Assembly (NCBI GenBank): GCA_023935145.1
Contig: CM043702.1
Span: 79,040,320 to 79,104,319, forward strand
DNA: 64,000 nt
Origin: Bretschneidera sinensis
Lineage: Eukaryota; Streptophyta; Magnoliopsida; Brassicales; Akaniaceae
Reading direction: 5' to 3'
Each line of letters opens with the position of its first letter. Within the stretch, counting starts at the first letter, position 1. The position numbers and the translations under genes were made by a program. Positions 53,393-64,000 of this stretch are shown in pieces. Below the pieces are notes generated by a model, which did not search any database, was not told the DNA's origin, and saw nothing but the letters and a program-made list of their open reading frames with translations.

Positions 53393-54399
53393 ATGAGTGA
53401 ACACGAAGATCAACCTACTAGGACCCTTCATGATTACCTCCACCCTACACGCACGACCACACCATCTTGCATCATGTTTCCAGCCAACATTCCCCAATTA
53501 GATCTTAGGACAGGGATGATACAATTACTCTTTACATTTTATGGCATGGAAAATGAAAACCCATATGTGCACATTAGGGAGTTTGAGGAAGTAGTCTCAA
53601 CTTTCCATGATCAAGGTGCAACTGCTGACATTGTGCGACTTAAGTTCTTTCCTTTTGCTTTAAAGGATAAAGCTAAGAGTTGGCTATACTCACTTAGACC
53701 ACGATCTATTGGGTCGCGGACTGAGATGACTCGGGCCTTCTTTAATAAGTACTTCCCTCAACATAAGACTAATGCGTTGAAAAGACAAATCTCCACCTTT
53801 GCACAAAAGGAAAACGAGACTTTGTATCAGTCTTGGGAGAAATTTAAAGAGCTGTTAAGTATGTGTCCACATCTTGGGTATGAAAATTGGCGTTTAATGA
53901 GCTATTTCTATGAAGGTCTTACCTATAGAGAACGCCAATTTGTAGAGATGATGTGCAATGGGAAATTTCTATAAAAAGACCCCGATGAGGCTCTTGAATA
54001 CCTCAATGAGCTTGCTGAGAAAGCTCATACATGGACTGGACCTAGTGCTACTGAAAGCATGAGTAGGTCACGACCTATAGGAAACCCCAGTGGTGGAGGG
54101 ATAACCATCTTAGGGAAGAAGACAATCTGAAAGCTAAGGTCGAAATGCTCACTAGGGAGTTAGAAGCATTGAAAACTAAGGGCTCAAAGCCAACACATGC
54201 AGCTAATCATGCTGAGTCTTTAGAGCCGTGTTTTGTGTGTTGCGGGGTAGATCATCTCCTCCAAGAATGCCCAACATTTACTGATATGAAAGGGCTGTAT
54301 GAGGAACAATGTAATGCCTTAGGCATGTACAAGAAGCCTCTTGCACCTTTCTCTAACACTTATAACCAAAGGTGGCGAAATCACCCCAACTTTTGCTAA
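53393..54399 (+). pseudogene. gag: Athila 2 gag
   Basis: The capsid is intact from the ATG at 53,393 to a TAA at 53,972-53,974. It has GMENENPYVHIREFEEVVST, LKFFPFALKDKAKSWLYSL and NALKRQISTFAQKENETLYQ, all classic for Athila/Tat Gag. It goes on past the stop (KDPDEALEYLNELAEKAHTW), shifts frame near 54,110, and ends with a CCHC zinc knuckle CFVCCGVDHLLQEC (about 54,232-54,273). Confidence 0.92.
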
Positions 54400-54897
54400 C
54401 CAGCATGCATAGCCTCCTAGATCATCCCCTGCACCTTATCATGCACCCTCATCCTCTAGGAACTCGCTAGAAGACACCTTACAGGCCTTTGTAGAGGCAT
54501 AAGGTAAGACAAACCAAAGGTTTGAGGCATTATTTATCAAGTGATGGAAGAGAATAAGGAATCTAGGAGCCAAGTGTCTAAGTTAATGAGCTCCTCAAGT
54601 ATGACTGAGCGAGGTAAGTTCCCTTCCCAAACTCAATCCATACCTCACGGTCAACATATGGCATAAGAAAACCTGAAAGATGTAAATGCCATTGTGACCC
54701 GAAGTGGGAAGTCACTACACATCCCACCGATGAATGTATCTGAGGATGTGGAAAAGGGTCAAACTAGTAGTAATACTGAACTGACCAAAGACCCTAAAGT
54801 GACCAAAAGTCTTGTTAAGGCACCATACCCTTAAGTCTTAAGGTCAAACAAGAAAAATCTGGACTCAAACAATGAAATCCTAGAGAACTTAAGGCAA
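54400..54897 (+). pseudogene. Athila 2 gag-protease linker, decayed
   Basis: Low-complexity Ser/Pro/Ala text (PAPYHAPSSSRNSLEDTLQAF, the same SLEDxL motif seen in Athila 1) with several stops, leading to KAPYP and LRSNKKNLDSNN-like residues before protease. No separate gene is likely. Confidence 0.65.
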
Positions 54898-55734
54898 GTG
54901 AAACTCAATCTTCCTCTTTTGCATGTGATTAAACAAGTTCCTACCTATGCAAAAGTTCTCAAGGATTTATGCACAATTAAGAGGAGACACCATGTCAAGA
55001 AAACTGCATTCCTAACTGAGCAAGTTAGTGCTTTAATTGAGGAAAGAATTCCCCCAAAATATAAGGATCCGGGCTGTCCTACCATTGCTTGCAGCATTGG
55101 AAATCATGAGGTTAGACAAGCCTTACTAGATCTAGGAGCTAGTGTGAACCTAATGCCATTTTCCATTTATGTACAGATAGGTTTAGGGGAAATCAAACCA
55201 ACTAGTGTGGTGTTACAATTGGCTGACCGTTCAGTCAAAGTGCCCCGGGGTGTGGTAGAGGATGTGTTGATTCAAATTGATAAATTTTACTATCCTGTTG
55301 ATTTCCTAATCCTTGATACAACTTCTGCTGTTGACACAAACTCGAAAATTCCTTTGATTTTGGGTAGACCTTTCTTTGCTACTGCAAATGCTCTGATTAA
55401 TTGCAGGAATGGACTCATGAAGCTGTCTTTTGGAAACATGACCTTAGAAGTGAACATTTTCAATGATGCAAAACAGCCCGAAGATGAGGATGAAAATCAC
55501 CAACTATATATGCTCGAGTCACTCATCGATGAGGGAGTTTTCATGGCTCATGATTTTTATCCTCTTAAGAATTTTCTTGTTAATTCTGAGATTGATTTAT
55601 TTGATGATAAAACTGATGTAATCGATATTTGTGCTGTTTTTGACAAATCTCAGGATTATGGCACCCGCCCATGGCAACCAAGGTTCGAAGAGTTGCCCGA
55701 AAGAAGCGGAAACAAATCCCCTCAAGTGTTGTAG
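54898..55734 (+). pseudogene. pol: Athila 2 protease
   Basis: An open frame of 278 codons: VPTYAKVLKDLCTIKRR, CPTIACSIGNHEVRQALLDL leading into GASVNLMPFSIY (active-site Asp codon 55,129-55,131), ILGRPFFATANALI. The D-L-GAS form is normal for Athila. A frameshift between 55,671 and 55,734 passes the text to the RT frame. It would cut Gag-Pol. Confidence 0.92.
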
Positions 55735-56900
55735 CACCTAAAGTCGAATTGAAGCCACTACCTAAGGGTTTAAAGCATGCATTTCTCGGTCCAGGTGATA
55801 CTTTTCCTGTCATTATTTCATCTGAATTATCTGAGACCCAATATGAGAAATTAATTCAGACCTTAATTGCACATAAATCAGCCCTAGGATGGAGCATGGC
55901 TGATTTGAAGGGAATTAGTCCCCTGATCTGCTCCCATAAAATAAATTTGGATGAAGGAACCAGTCCTCATAGAGACCCTCAACGTAGACTTAACCCCACT
56001 ATGAAAGAAGTAGTGAAAAATGAAGTGCTGAAACTGTTAGATGCGGGTATTATATATCCCATAGCTAATAGTAAATGGGTAAGTCCTACACAAGTCATTT
56101 CCAAAAAGTTCGGAGTCACTGTGGTAATGAATGACCTAGGAGAGTTAGTCTCTACCAAACTTGTGACCAGGTGGCGTATGTGCATTGATTACGGAAAATT
56201 AAATGTTGCCACCCAGAAAGACCATTTCCCACTCCCTTTTATTGATCAAATTCTTGAGCGTGTAGCTGGTCATCCTTTTTACTATTTCTTAGATGGTTAT
56301 TCTGGCTATTATCATATAGAAATTGCATTAGAAGACCAAGATAAAACCACTTTTACTTGTCCCTTTGGCACTTATGCTTTTCGTAGAATGCCATTTGGAT
56401 TATGTAATGCCCCTGCCACTTTTCAACGTTGCATGATGAGTGTTTTTAGTGACATGGTTGAAAATTGCATGGAGGTTTTTATGAATGACCTAACTATTTT
56501 TGGATCTTCATTTGATACATGCTTAATGAATTTAGAAAGAGTATTAATTCAATGGGAGGAAAAAGAATTGGTTTTAAACTGGGAAAAATGTTATTTCATG
56601 GTCCCATCCGGTATTGTCTTAGAGCATATTGTCTCTTCTACAGGAATAGAGGTTGATCAATCTAAGATTGAATTAATCTCTAAATTGCCTACACCTAAGA
56701 CAATAATGGATGTGAGATCTTTCCTTGGTCATGGTAGCTTTTATAGGAGGTTCATACAAAATTTTTCAAACACATCTAGACCATTATGTGCCCTCCTAAT
56801 TAAAGATGCCCCATTTGAGTGGACTCCAGCTTGTCAAGAGGCCTTTAAAACACTGATTGGCAAGCTTACTTTAGCACCTATAATGCAGTTACCTGATTAG
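55671..56900 (+). pseudogene. pol: Athila 2 reverse transcriptase
   Basis: Open for 409 codons. Pre-RT segment LKPLPKGLKHAFLG and PQRRLNPTMKEVVKNEV, then WRMCIDYGKLNVATQKDHFP, FLDGYSGYYHIEIA, FGTYAFRRMPFGLCNAPATF and FMNDLTIFG, where the catalytic box (normally FMDD) carries Asn for the first Asp (AAT at 56,484-56,486). The TAG at 56,898-56,900 interrupts QLPDxNLPFEIMCDASD. RT activity is therefore lost even apart from the stop. Confidence 0.93.
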
Positions 56901-58643
56901 AATTTACCCTTTGAAATCATGTGTGATGCTAGTGACTATGCTGTAGGTGCTGTTCTTGGACAGCGAAGAGAGGGAAAACCTTTTGTAATTTACTATGCTA
57001 GTAAGACTTTGAATAGTGCTCAGATGAATTACTCCACAACTGAAAAAGAATTGCTAGCTATAGTATTTGCTTTAGATAAATTTTGTGCATACTTAATTGG
57101 TTCTCCTATCCTTATTTTTACAGATTATGCTGCTCTCAAATACCTTCTTACAAAGAAGGATGCTAAGGCGCGCTTAATACGATGGATCCTACTCCTACAA
57201 GAATTCGACATCACCATCAAAGAAAAGAAAAGAGTAGAGAATGTAGTGGCTGACCATCTTTCAAGGCTCACATTTGAGGACACATCTGATGACATGCCGA
57301 TTAAAGATGACTTTCCCGATGAGCATTTACTTTCTGTTACTTCCTTGCCATGGTTTGCTCACATTGTGAATTATTTGGTTACAGGTGAGATACCAGTGGA
57401 TTGGAGCGCTCAAGATAAGAGGAGATTTTTATCTGAGGTACATAATTTTTATTGGGATGACCTCTATCTTTTCAAGTACTACCCGGACCAAATTCTAAGG
57501 CGTTGCATCCCTAATGAAGAGATTGCACGTGTCTTAGAATTTTGTCATTCCCTAGCTTGTGGAGGCCACTTTTCAATGAAAAAAACCGCTGCAAAAATTT
57601 TGCAGTGTGGATTTTATTAGCCTACCTTGTTTAAGGATACAAACACCTATTGTTGCTCATGTGAAAAGGGTCAAAAGTTAGGAGCTGTGTCTCGTCGAAA
57701 TATGATGCCCTTAAACCCCATTTTAGTGATTGAAATTTTTGATTGTTGGGGCATCGATTTTATGGGACCCTTTCCTCCTTCCTTTGGATACCTATATATC
57801 ATTGTGGCAATAGATTATGTATCTAAGTGGGTAGAGGCAGCAGCTTGTCGAAGCAATGATAATAGAACGGTACTTCGATTTCCTAAAGAAAATGTGTTAT
57901 CTCGATTTGGTACACCACGTGCTATAATTAGTGATCAAGGTACACATTTTTGCAACCGTTCTTTTGAAGCTTTGATGCGAAAATATGGGGTGTTACATAA
58001 AATTTCCACTGCCTATCATCCTTAGACTAGTGGGCAAGTAGAGCTCGCTAATAGGGAGATTAAACAAATTTTAGAAAAAATGGTGAACCCAGATCGCAAA
58101 GATTGGTCATTAAGACTAGTTGATGCGCTTTGGGCTTACCGTACAGCTTTTAAAACTCCCTTAGGTATGTCACCTTATCGGCTTGTTTTTGGAAAACCCT
58201 GCCACTTACCTGTAGAGCTCGAGCATCGAGCGTATTGGGCAATCAAATCTTTTAATTTTGACCTAGGAGAAGCCGGTAAGCTTCGAAAATATCAGTTGAC
58301 CGAGATAGAGAAGTTAAGGAATGATGCTTATGAGAATTCTAGAATCTATAAGGCTAAGATGAAAGTATTCCATGATAAAAATGTTTTGAGGAAAACGTTT
58401 AAACCTAATGATAGGGTGTTCTTATACGACTCTAGACTCCATATGCATCCTGGAAAACTTCGGTCGAGGTGGACAGGCCCTTTTTTGGTGAAAAATATTT
58501 TTGAAAATGGGGTGGTAGAAATTGAGAATACTAGAGATGGCCGGGTCTTTAAAGTCAATGTTCAACACCTTAAGATCTTAATGGATAAGCAAGATCCGGA
58601 AGTGGAAGACATTCCACTTATGGATCCTATCTACTTACCTTGA
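56901..58643 (+). pseudogene. pol: Athila 2 RNase H and integrase
   Basis: Same frame as RT. RNase H: MCDASDYAVGAVLGQR, YASKTLNSAQMNYSTTEKEL, FTDYAALKYL. Integrase: zinc region (CHSLACGGHFSMKKTAAKIL, then CCSCEKGQK), catalytic Asp in WGIDFMGPFP, Asp in ISDQGTHFCN, Glu in [12 protein letters not shown]. The C-terminal part is complete ([21 protein letters not shown]) to the TGA at 58,641-58,643. Only two stops occur: TAG 57,618-57,620 and TAG 58,023-58,025 (Gln codon lost before TSGQ). Confidence 0.93.
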
Positions 58644-60318
58644 CCACACAACAGAGGTACATTTCTTTCTTTTATTTGTTTTTGTGTTGTTTATTTGTTT
58701 CATTTTTTTATTTTTTATTATTTGTATTTTAATTTTAATTTTTAATATGCTAACAAACGGTGGAAGTCTTAAGGGTACACCACAGATGCTTTCTTTTTGT
58801 TTGTTCTATGTTGTAGATCAGATTTTTAACAAGAAGTTTAGCATGCAGTTTATATGGAGGTGCACAAGTTTCAGCTGCCGTGCATTTTTGCCTACAAAGG
58901 GAGTTTCCTTTACCTTTTCTTTAACATTGAGGACAATGTGATTTTTTAGTTGGGGGTGGAGGAAACATATTCTTTTTCTTTCATTGAACTGCTTGGTACC
59001 ATCTTTGTTTTTGTTTAGCATGCTTTGTGTTAGCCTTAGAGTCAATTTACATGTCAATGATATGAGCATAATTGAGATAGCAGATAGCATGTAGAAGAAG
59101 TTAAATCTTGCTTCAGTTTGAAATTAATTTAAGCATCAATCTTCATTTGGTTTGAGACTCTAGTTTGTGGTAAGATTGTATGATTAGACTATAACATCTA
59201 GAAAAGTTTTATGTGTGATTATTTTGTGAATATTTTTGCGGTCTCGACAAGCTTTAGAACTTATCTGATAACCACTTGAGGCGAATTCCTAGAATGCACA
59301 CTACTTAGGATATGATATAGGCCATTTTAGGACCGTTTGAGCCTTTCAAACCTACCATTGCTATATTTACCACTAGTCACCTATTTGAGCCTTTTCTTGA
59401 AAAAGAATTTGAGCTTTGTTTCTTTCAATAGCCCATTTACTCACCTATATGAGCCTAAAGAGAATATTTTATCCTTACTTTTCCTTTAAAAGAACTTAGC
59501 TATACACATTTGTTGAGAAGCACTTAAAAGGAGTAGGGAGGGAAATATGAAAAAAATATCACTACCACAACCCAAGTACATTAAAGGAGATAAGTTGGGG
59601 GTTGTGGAAAAGAAAAAAAAAATTGAAAAAGGAGGTGAATGGTCTTATGCCAAAATACAAAAGGAAAAGAAAAAAAAGTGAATTATGGCAAAGAAAGAAA
59701 GAAAGAAGAAAAGAAAAGTGGTGATCTGTTGAGAGATATGATCTTATAAAAATGGTTGAAAGAGTTGGGTGTTGAAGTAAGGTTATCCAGTGCTTAAAGA
59801 GTTATGTTCAAAACTAAGATATTAAGTTCTTTTACTTGTTGAATCCTTCCCGTTCCTTCTTAGCCTTTACCTTAGCCTAACGTTACAAGCTTATTAAAGA
59901 CCTTTTGATCCAATGTAGTGTGATTTTTCTACAATAGTGGAGAGTGGTTTGAAATGTAAGCATATGGAGCTTGTTTTTGTGATTGATGTCACACTATTTA
60001 TTATGTTTTTAGAGACCAAGATTTGTATTCATGAATGTTATGCATAAAATCATCTGGGTGTTTAGACTAATGGTTTATGGTAAGATGGATGTTAAGAGTC
60101 AATAACGATTTTAAGATTGATGTTTGGATTACTTTTGAATTTGGGTGAAATTTAATGATTCATTGTGCCGTGTGTTATGTGCAATTTTTGAGACAAAATG
60201 TGAATTAATCTTGGTTAACACTAATATTGCTTTTCATCTACTTTGATTCCCACCATAGAATTCATCTCTTGTTTTCGCTTGAATTGCTAGGGACTAGCAA
60301 TAAGCTAGTTGGGTGTTG
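58644..60318 (+). other. Athila 2 3' non-coding region
   Basis: No gene is visible. Three polypurine-like tracts occur: 58,948-58,963 (AGTTGGGGGTGGAGGA), 59,592-59,606 (AAGTTGGGGGTTGTG) and 60,303-60,318 (AGCTAGTTGGGTGTTG, against the 3' LTR). An ACATTG/CAATGT hairpin (58,924-58,939) lies eight bases before the first. A 59,560-59,720 stretch is A/G-rich simple sequence. Confidence 0.75.
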
Positions 60319-61652
60319 TGATGAGAGTCGTAAAATGCTTCTCAACTATGGTTAATTGTTAGCATTTTAGGATTGATCTCGGTCTTTATTGAGCTTTTAT
60401 GTGATTATAACTCTAAAGTAATATTATTGGACCACTGACTTATTTCAGTGCAATTTTTAGGTACCTTGAGTTTAAAAGAGAAAAAGAAACGATTATTGCT
60501 TAAAAGGCCAAGATCCCATGCTTCTGGAAGGATATGATGGGCTGCTGCCTGTATTGCGATCGATCACATAAGCAGTGCGATCGAGCACACATCCCACATC
60601 GACCAAGTACTCTGCAGTGCACATGCAATCGAGCACACAAGCAGTGCGATCGAGCGCACATCCCACATAGACCAAGAAGTACTCTGCAGCACAACTGCGA
60701 TTGAGCACACCTATCTACGATCGAGCGCACTAAAGCTGCGATCGATCACACTCGAGCAGTATCCCACATTGGTCAGAAAACACATAGCACTCCGGGAGCT
60801 TACCTATATAAGACCCCCTCCATTTCAGCTTTGAGGCATCAATCGGAGCTCATCTGAAATTATCAAAGAGTGAATCCAGAGGGCTTTTAGGACGAATCCG
60901 AAAGTATAAATTTGGAGGGCAAGCTGAGGATGATCGTTGAGAGGCCGGAGACAACTCAAGGAAGAATGAGCTCGATGGCCAGCTAATCTCCAAGCAAGGT
61001 GAAGGGATGAATCCCTAGGTGTAGTTGTTCCTATTTTCCTTTATTTGATTCAGTTGTAGTTGGATATTATTTTCATTAAACATTGTTATGTTTTATTCTT
61101 TAATTTAATTAGTAGATTTTTTATTAGTCCGATGATTGCATGCTTCTTTTCCATATAAGTCTAGTCATGCTTTTCTTATGTGTATCTGTTTGGGTGTGAT
61201 TGAGTCCGATAGATCTCTTTTATAGATTTTTCCATTACTGTGGTATTGTCATTTAGATATACCATCGTCTTTTGATAATTTATAAGTTAGGTCATGTGTG
61301 CTTGAAAGTAAAGAATAATTCATATCAATTACATTAAGGTTTATACATGCGCGTTAATTGAACATTTGTCGATTGCCTGTTTGGGATGTGAAACTTGCAA
61401 TCGAGATAAAAACAACTGAATCAAGTTTGGATTAGGGCAACGAACCTAGGGAGGATTTTTGGAACCTTGTTGTTTCTTTATTATACTATCCATCAATTAT
61501 TTACACAATTTGCTCACAACTCAGATTCTCTCATTTAATCTTTTATCGTTTGAGTTAAAGTTTACACCTTCTTTATAATTAACTTGTTTCCCTGTGGAAT
61601 CGACACCTCAAAACTGTACTATAACTACCGCATTATGTTTTGGGCGTAATCA
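60319..61652 (+). repeat. 3' LTR of Athila 2, complete
   Basis: 1,334 bp, TG...CA. The palindrome array is at 60,555-60,750 with several C-to-T or G-to-A changes. The upstream element has become ATCCCACATTG (60,761-60,771) and the TATA box is TATATAA at 60,805-60,811, still 33 bp apart. Confidence 0.92.
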
Positions 61653-61694
61653 ATGAGCATAATGTTGTGTAAGGGTATAGACATGACTCTGTCC
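61653..61694 (-). pseudogene. Tekay 2 gag-protease junction fragment
   Basis: Read on the minus strand and joined across Athila 2, the codons VYTLTQHYAHATPDVVTSM are continuous, showing that this short piece belongs to the same element as 52,597 and below. Upstream a 5-bp extra TCATG disrupts the frame (RV then VY). Confidence 0.75.
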
Positions 61695-61697
61695 TTA

Positions 61698-62898
61698 TTG
61701 GTTTAGCAATATTTGATAATTGAATTTCTTGAAACATCTGAATATGCATATTTTCTCTTTTTAAGCCTCTTAACTGTTAAAGAACATGATGATTTGTTGC
61801 AAACAAGAGTTAGTTGCTAATCAAACAAAGTTTGAATGTTTCATCACAAAAATATTCTCAATTGCTAATTCAATTTTTAGTTCTTTCCAATACTATTTAT
61901 TTCTTTTTCTTTTTCTTTTTACTTCTCTCTATATGGGTTCTAGGAATGAAAAATTACGTTAAAACTATTACAAGAGAAAAATTCTTTTAATCTCCGTTTA
62001 AAAGGAAGAATTGGAAAAACTCAAGAACATATTAAAAGGAAGATAAGGAAAAACTCTTTAAACATGAAACAAAGCGATTTTATTAGTCATCACATTAAAA
62101 TTGAAACCAAAATAAATGACATCTTCCACTTGCCCCCAAACTCTATGACTCTCTGTAGGGCCTTCAATGTTTTTAAGTCCTCGACTCTCATCTCCTGGAA
62201 ATCTTTATGCTCTCCCTCTGCCCCCCGGTCATATATATTGTTTAGATATACAATGGAAACCAAAACATAATTGTTTAATATTATTTCTTTTGATTTATTT
62301 CCAAAATTTTGGTTATAAGTTGTGTTCTCTATAAACAATTGTATGATAAATAAAATTTAATTCTATTATCTAATTTATGCATATGTGTACAATTTTCTTT
62401 TGACAATAGACTAGTAGATTTCAACAAACCTTTTAGGGATATGTAGAGTGGAGTGGGAAGACTCTACACTCCGGCAAGATTTTGAAAGTTAAATTATGGT
62501 TTGAACTTGCGGATAAGGGAAGATACTTTGATTTTCAGTTCAAATTGATCCCCGTAACCTTTGATTTTGCAGAAGAATTGCGTCTGTGTACCATGCTATG
62601 TAAAAAGGGGTACAAGGTCCAGCGAGGTACAAGGATTGGCGAGGTATAAGGTGTGATGAAGTGGGTTAGTTGATTTGGAGGAAGGGGAAGATGGATTTTG
62701 GTGAAGAGAGGATATTTGTGAGATTTTGATAATTTAAAATACATATGAATGGTATTAAGACTCCATTTTAGGTCTAATTCGGTCAAACCAGTTAAGTGAT
62801 ATTCATATGTGAAAAGCAAACAAACATAACAGAACCATATCTGGTTGACTCAAATGTGGAGTCATTAAGTGGTCCATTAAGTGCAAACAAACAGGGCC
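61698..62898. mobile_element. Probable PIF/Harbinger-type insertion flanked by TTA
   Basis: TTA occurs on both sides (61,695-61,697 and 62,899-62,901), and removing one TTA plus the 1,201 bp between rejoins the Tekay 2 gag text. The right end CAAACAAACAGGGCC is typical of PIF/Harbinger-like termini, which use TTA/TAA targets. The left end (TTGGTTTAGCAA) lacks the first bases of the expected inverted repeat, so it is probably degraded. No transposase is seen; the interior is AT-rich with no recognisable gene. Confidence 0.5.
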
Positions 62899-62901
62899 TT
62901 A

Positions 62902-63190
62902 CTCCCCATACTTTGTCCCCCCTGAGTAATTTATCTATTCCTCTAATATAGACAACCACCTTGTGTCCCAAATCTATAATTACTTTCCTTAGCATGCTCT
63001 GATCTGCTTCTCTTTTGTTGTTCACGTTGTCCCCTAAATTCGACCAAATCTTTTTCTGCTTGTAATGCCCTGTCCACCAACTTTGCATAACTACTATGTG
63101 TTAAAATAGTAAGCCGATAATGGATTTTTATATTTAATCTGTCAAGGAACCATTTACATTTTCTTTCCTCTATATTAACCAATTCTGAAA
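62902..63190 (-). pseudogene. gag: Tekay 2 gag fragment
   Basis: The minus-strand frame ELVNIEERKCKWFLDRLNIK, then LTILTHSSYAKLVDRALQAE and REQQKRSR, is the conserved end of the gypsy/chromovirus Gag capsid domain. Its strand and position fit the gag of Tekay 2. The text begins abruptly at about 63,190 after a poly-T/CAG boundary, so upstream gag, leader and 5' LTR are missing or displaced. Confidence 0.7.
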
Positions 63191-63389
63191 AAAAAAATCA
63201 AGACAAGACAATAAATAAAAAGATATGATCGAATAGGCAATAAGGTAATTAAAACAATAACCAATTCAACATAGAAATGCAAGAACTCAACTCGATTCAG
63301 ACACCAAGACAAGACAGAAGATCTAGAATAGGCAATAAGGTAATTAAAACAATTGTAAATCTCTCATGTTCGAATACTTAGCTTGATCA
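63191..63389. repeat. Spacer with a direct repeat
   Basis: The phrase GAATAGGCAATAAGGTAATT (continuing AAAACAAT) occurs at 63,231-63,258 and 63,329-63,356; AAGACAAGACA precedes both. No gene is seen. It may be the outer part of the LTR that follows or flanking DNA. Confidence 0.7.
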
Positions 63390-64000
63390 GTGGCTCATTT
63401 TACAAAAGACTTTGACAAAACTAACCATACAAATATTTCTAAGTCAAAAACAGTTTTAAAACATGAAAAACTAGGTTGAAGGACAACCCAGTCGACTGGC
63501 TCCATATACCAGTCGACTAGGATATGGGACAGAAGGTTCCTAGTCGACTGGTGTTGAGGATCCAGTCGACTGGTTCCTGGGACAGAAAGGTCCCAATCGA
63601 CTGGTGCTTAGGACCCAGTCGACTGGTACTCTCCCATAACCTAAAAAGTGAAGTTTCTCACTTGACCCAGTCGGCTGGTACAAGGACCCAGTCGATTGGT
63701 AATTAAAAAAATATGACCGTTTGAGACGCGAGACTTGAGCATTGAATGCCCCAAACCTAGTAAGTCAGTCTCAAATGGCCATATTGATTCAAGGCTATAT
63801 AAACCCACTTCAATGAACATTTAAAACAAAGAAGATAATATATTCAATTTAACAAGAAAGCTCATTAATTCTCAAAAGCTTTGAAATACTTATTGTTGAG
63901 TCATTGTTAAAGCTTGTTCTTGAAAGAGAGATATTTTTCATTTGTAAAAGCATTTATTGCTATCTCTCTACCATTTACTTTACAGCAAATCTCATTTATT
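63390..64000 (+). repeat. Partial LTR of a second, diverged Sirevirus
   Basis: Shares with the LTRs at 32,777 and 41,717 the AAACATGAAAAACTAGGTTG lead-in, the palindrome array (eight copies, 63,488-63,699, three perfect), the TATATAAACCCA box (63,796-63,803) about 96 bp after the last copy, and the CAAAAGCTTTGAAATA and TGAAAGAGAGA text. It is clearly a different subfamily. The left boundary is not clear and the rest is outside the window. Confidence 0.75.

Larger units (their letters stand above)
52598..61652 (+). mobile_element. Athila-type LTR retrotransposon 2, primer site lost
   Basis: Flanked by an exact ATGAG target duplication (52,593-52,597 and 61,653-61,657). The 3' LTR is complete (60,319-61,652, 1,334 bp). 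The 5' LTR matches it only to 53,171 and the rest of the LTR, the primer site and the start of the leader are deleted. Gag, protease, RT, RNase H and integrase follow in normal order and are well preserved. Without a primer site it can be transcribed but not copied from its own RNA. Confidence 0.93.

Overview
This is plant nuclear DNA, probably from a dicot. Intergenic, repeat-rich chromatin fills it and I find no intact host gene. The evidence is plant-specific LTR retrotransposon lineages (Tat, Athila, Tekay/Del-like chromovirus, Sirevirus and other Ty1/copia), plant DNA transposons (PIF/Harbinger-like, hAT), long AT-rich spacers and microsatellites. Nearly every recognisable coding stretch is gag or pol with stops, frameshifts or deletions.

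Layout. (1) 1-13,565: a minus-strand Ty3/gypsy Tat-type element with an extra gene on the opposite (plus) strand at 22-1,850. It is split by a plus-strand non-autonomous Athila-type element at 5,399-10,982 (1,286-bp LTRs, target duplication GCATT). (2) 13,566-15,022: AT-rich DNA with one open HARBI1-like (PIF/Harbinger) exon, cut by a minus-strand Ty1/copia element at 15,023-19,989. (3) 20,492-27,808: a decayed plus-strand Tekay/Del-like element, fused directly to a truncated minus-strand copia element at 27,809-31,154 plus its LTR. (4) 32,777-42,889: a near-complete plus-strand Sirevirus (ACAAT duplication) with one gag-pol frame broken only by stops and a third ORF. (5) 44,013-48,027: two related LTRs head to head; the right one is the 3' LTR of a minus-strand Tekay/Del-like element running leftward from about 63,190. 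That element is interrupted by a 1,157-bp hAT element (49,446-50,602, 8-bp duplication), a 9,055-bp Athila-type element (52,598-61,652, ATGAG duplication) and a likely TTA-flanked DNA transposon (61,698-62,898). (6) From about 63,390 to the window end: part of an LTR from a second, diverged Sirevirus.

The genes do not form a host pathway. They are the usual retrotransposon set (gag, protease, reverse transcriptase, RNase H, integrase). The most unusual signals are regulatory. Both Athila-type LTR families carry the plant snRNA-gene upstream element (RTCCCACATCG) exactly 33 bp before a TATA box. One Athila family has seven GCGATCG-centred 14-bp palindromes just upstream of this. The Sirevirus LTRs carry 6-8 copies of a different palindrome (CCAGTCGACTGG) about 94 bp upstream of TATA, and a third set of nine degenerate copies followed by a TATA box lies inside the Sirevirus directly ahead of its third ORF, suggesting an internal promoter. 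All calls come from reading the sequence; no database search was possible.
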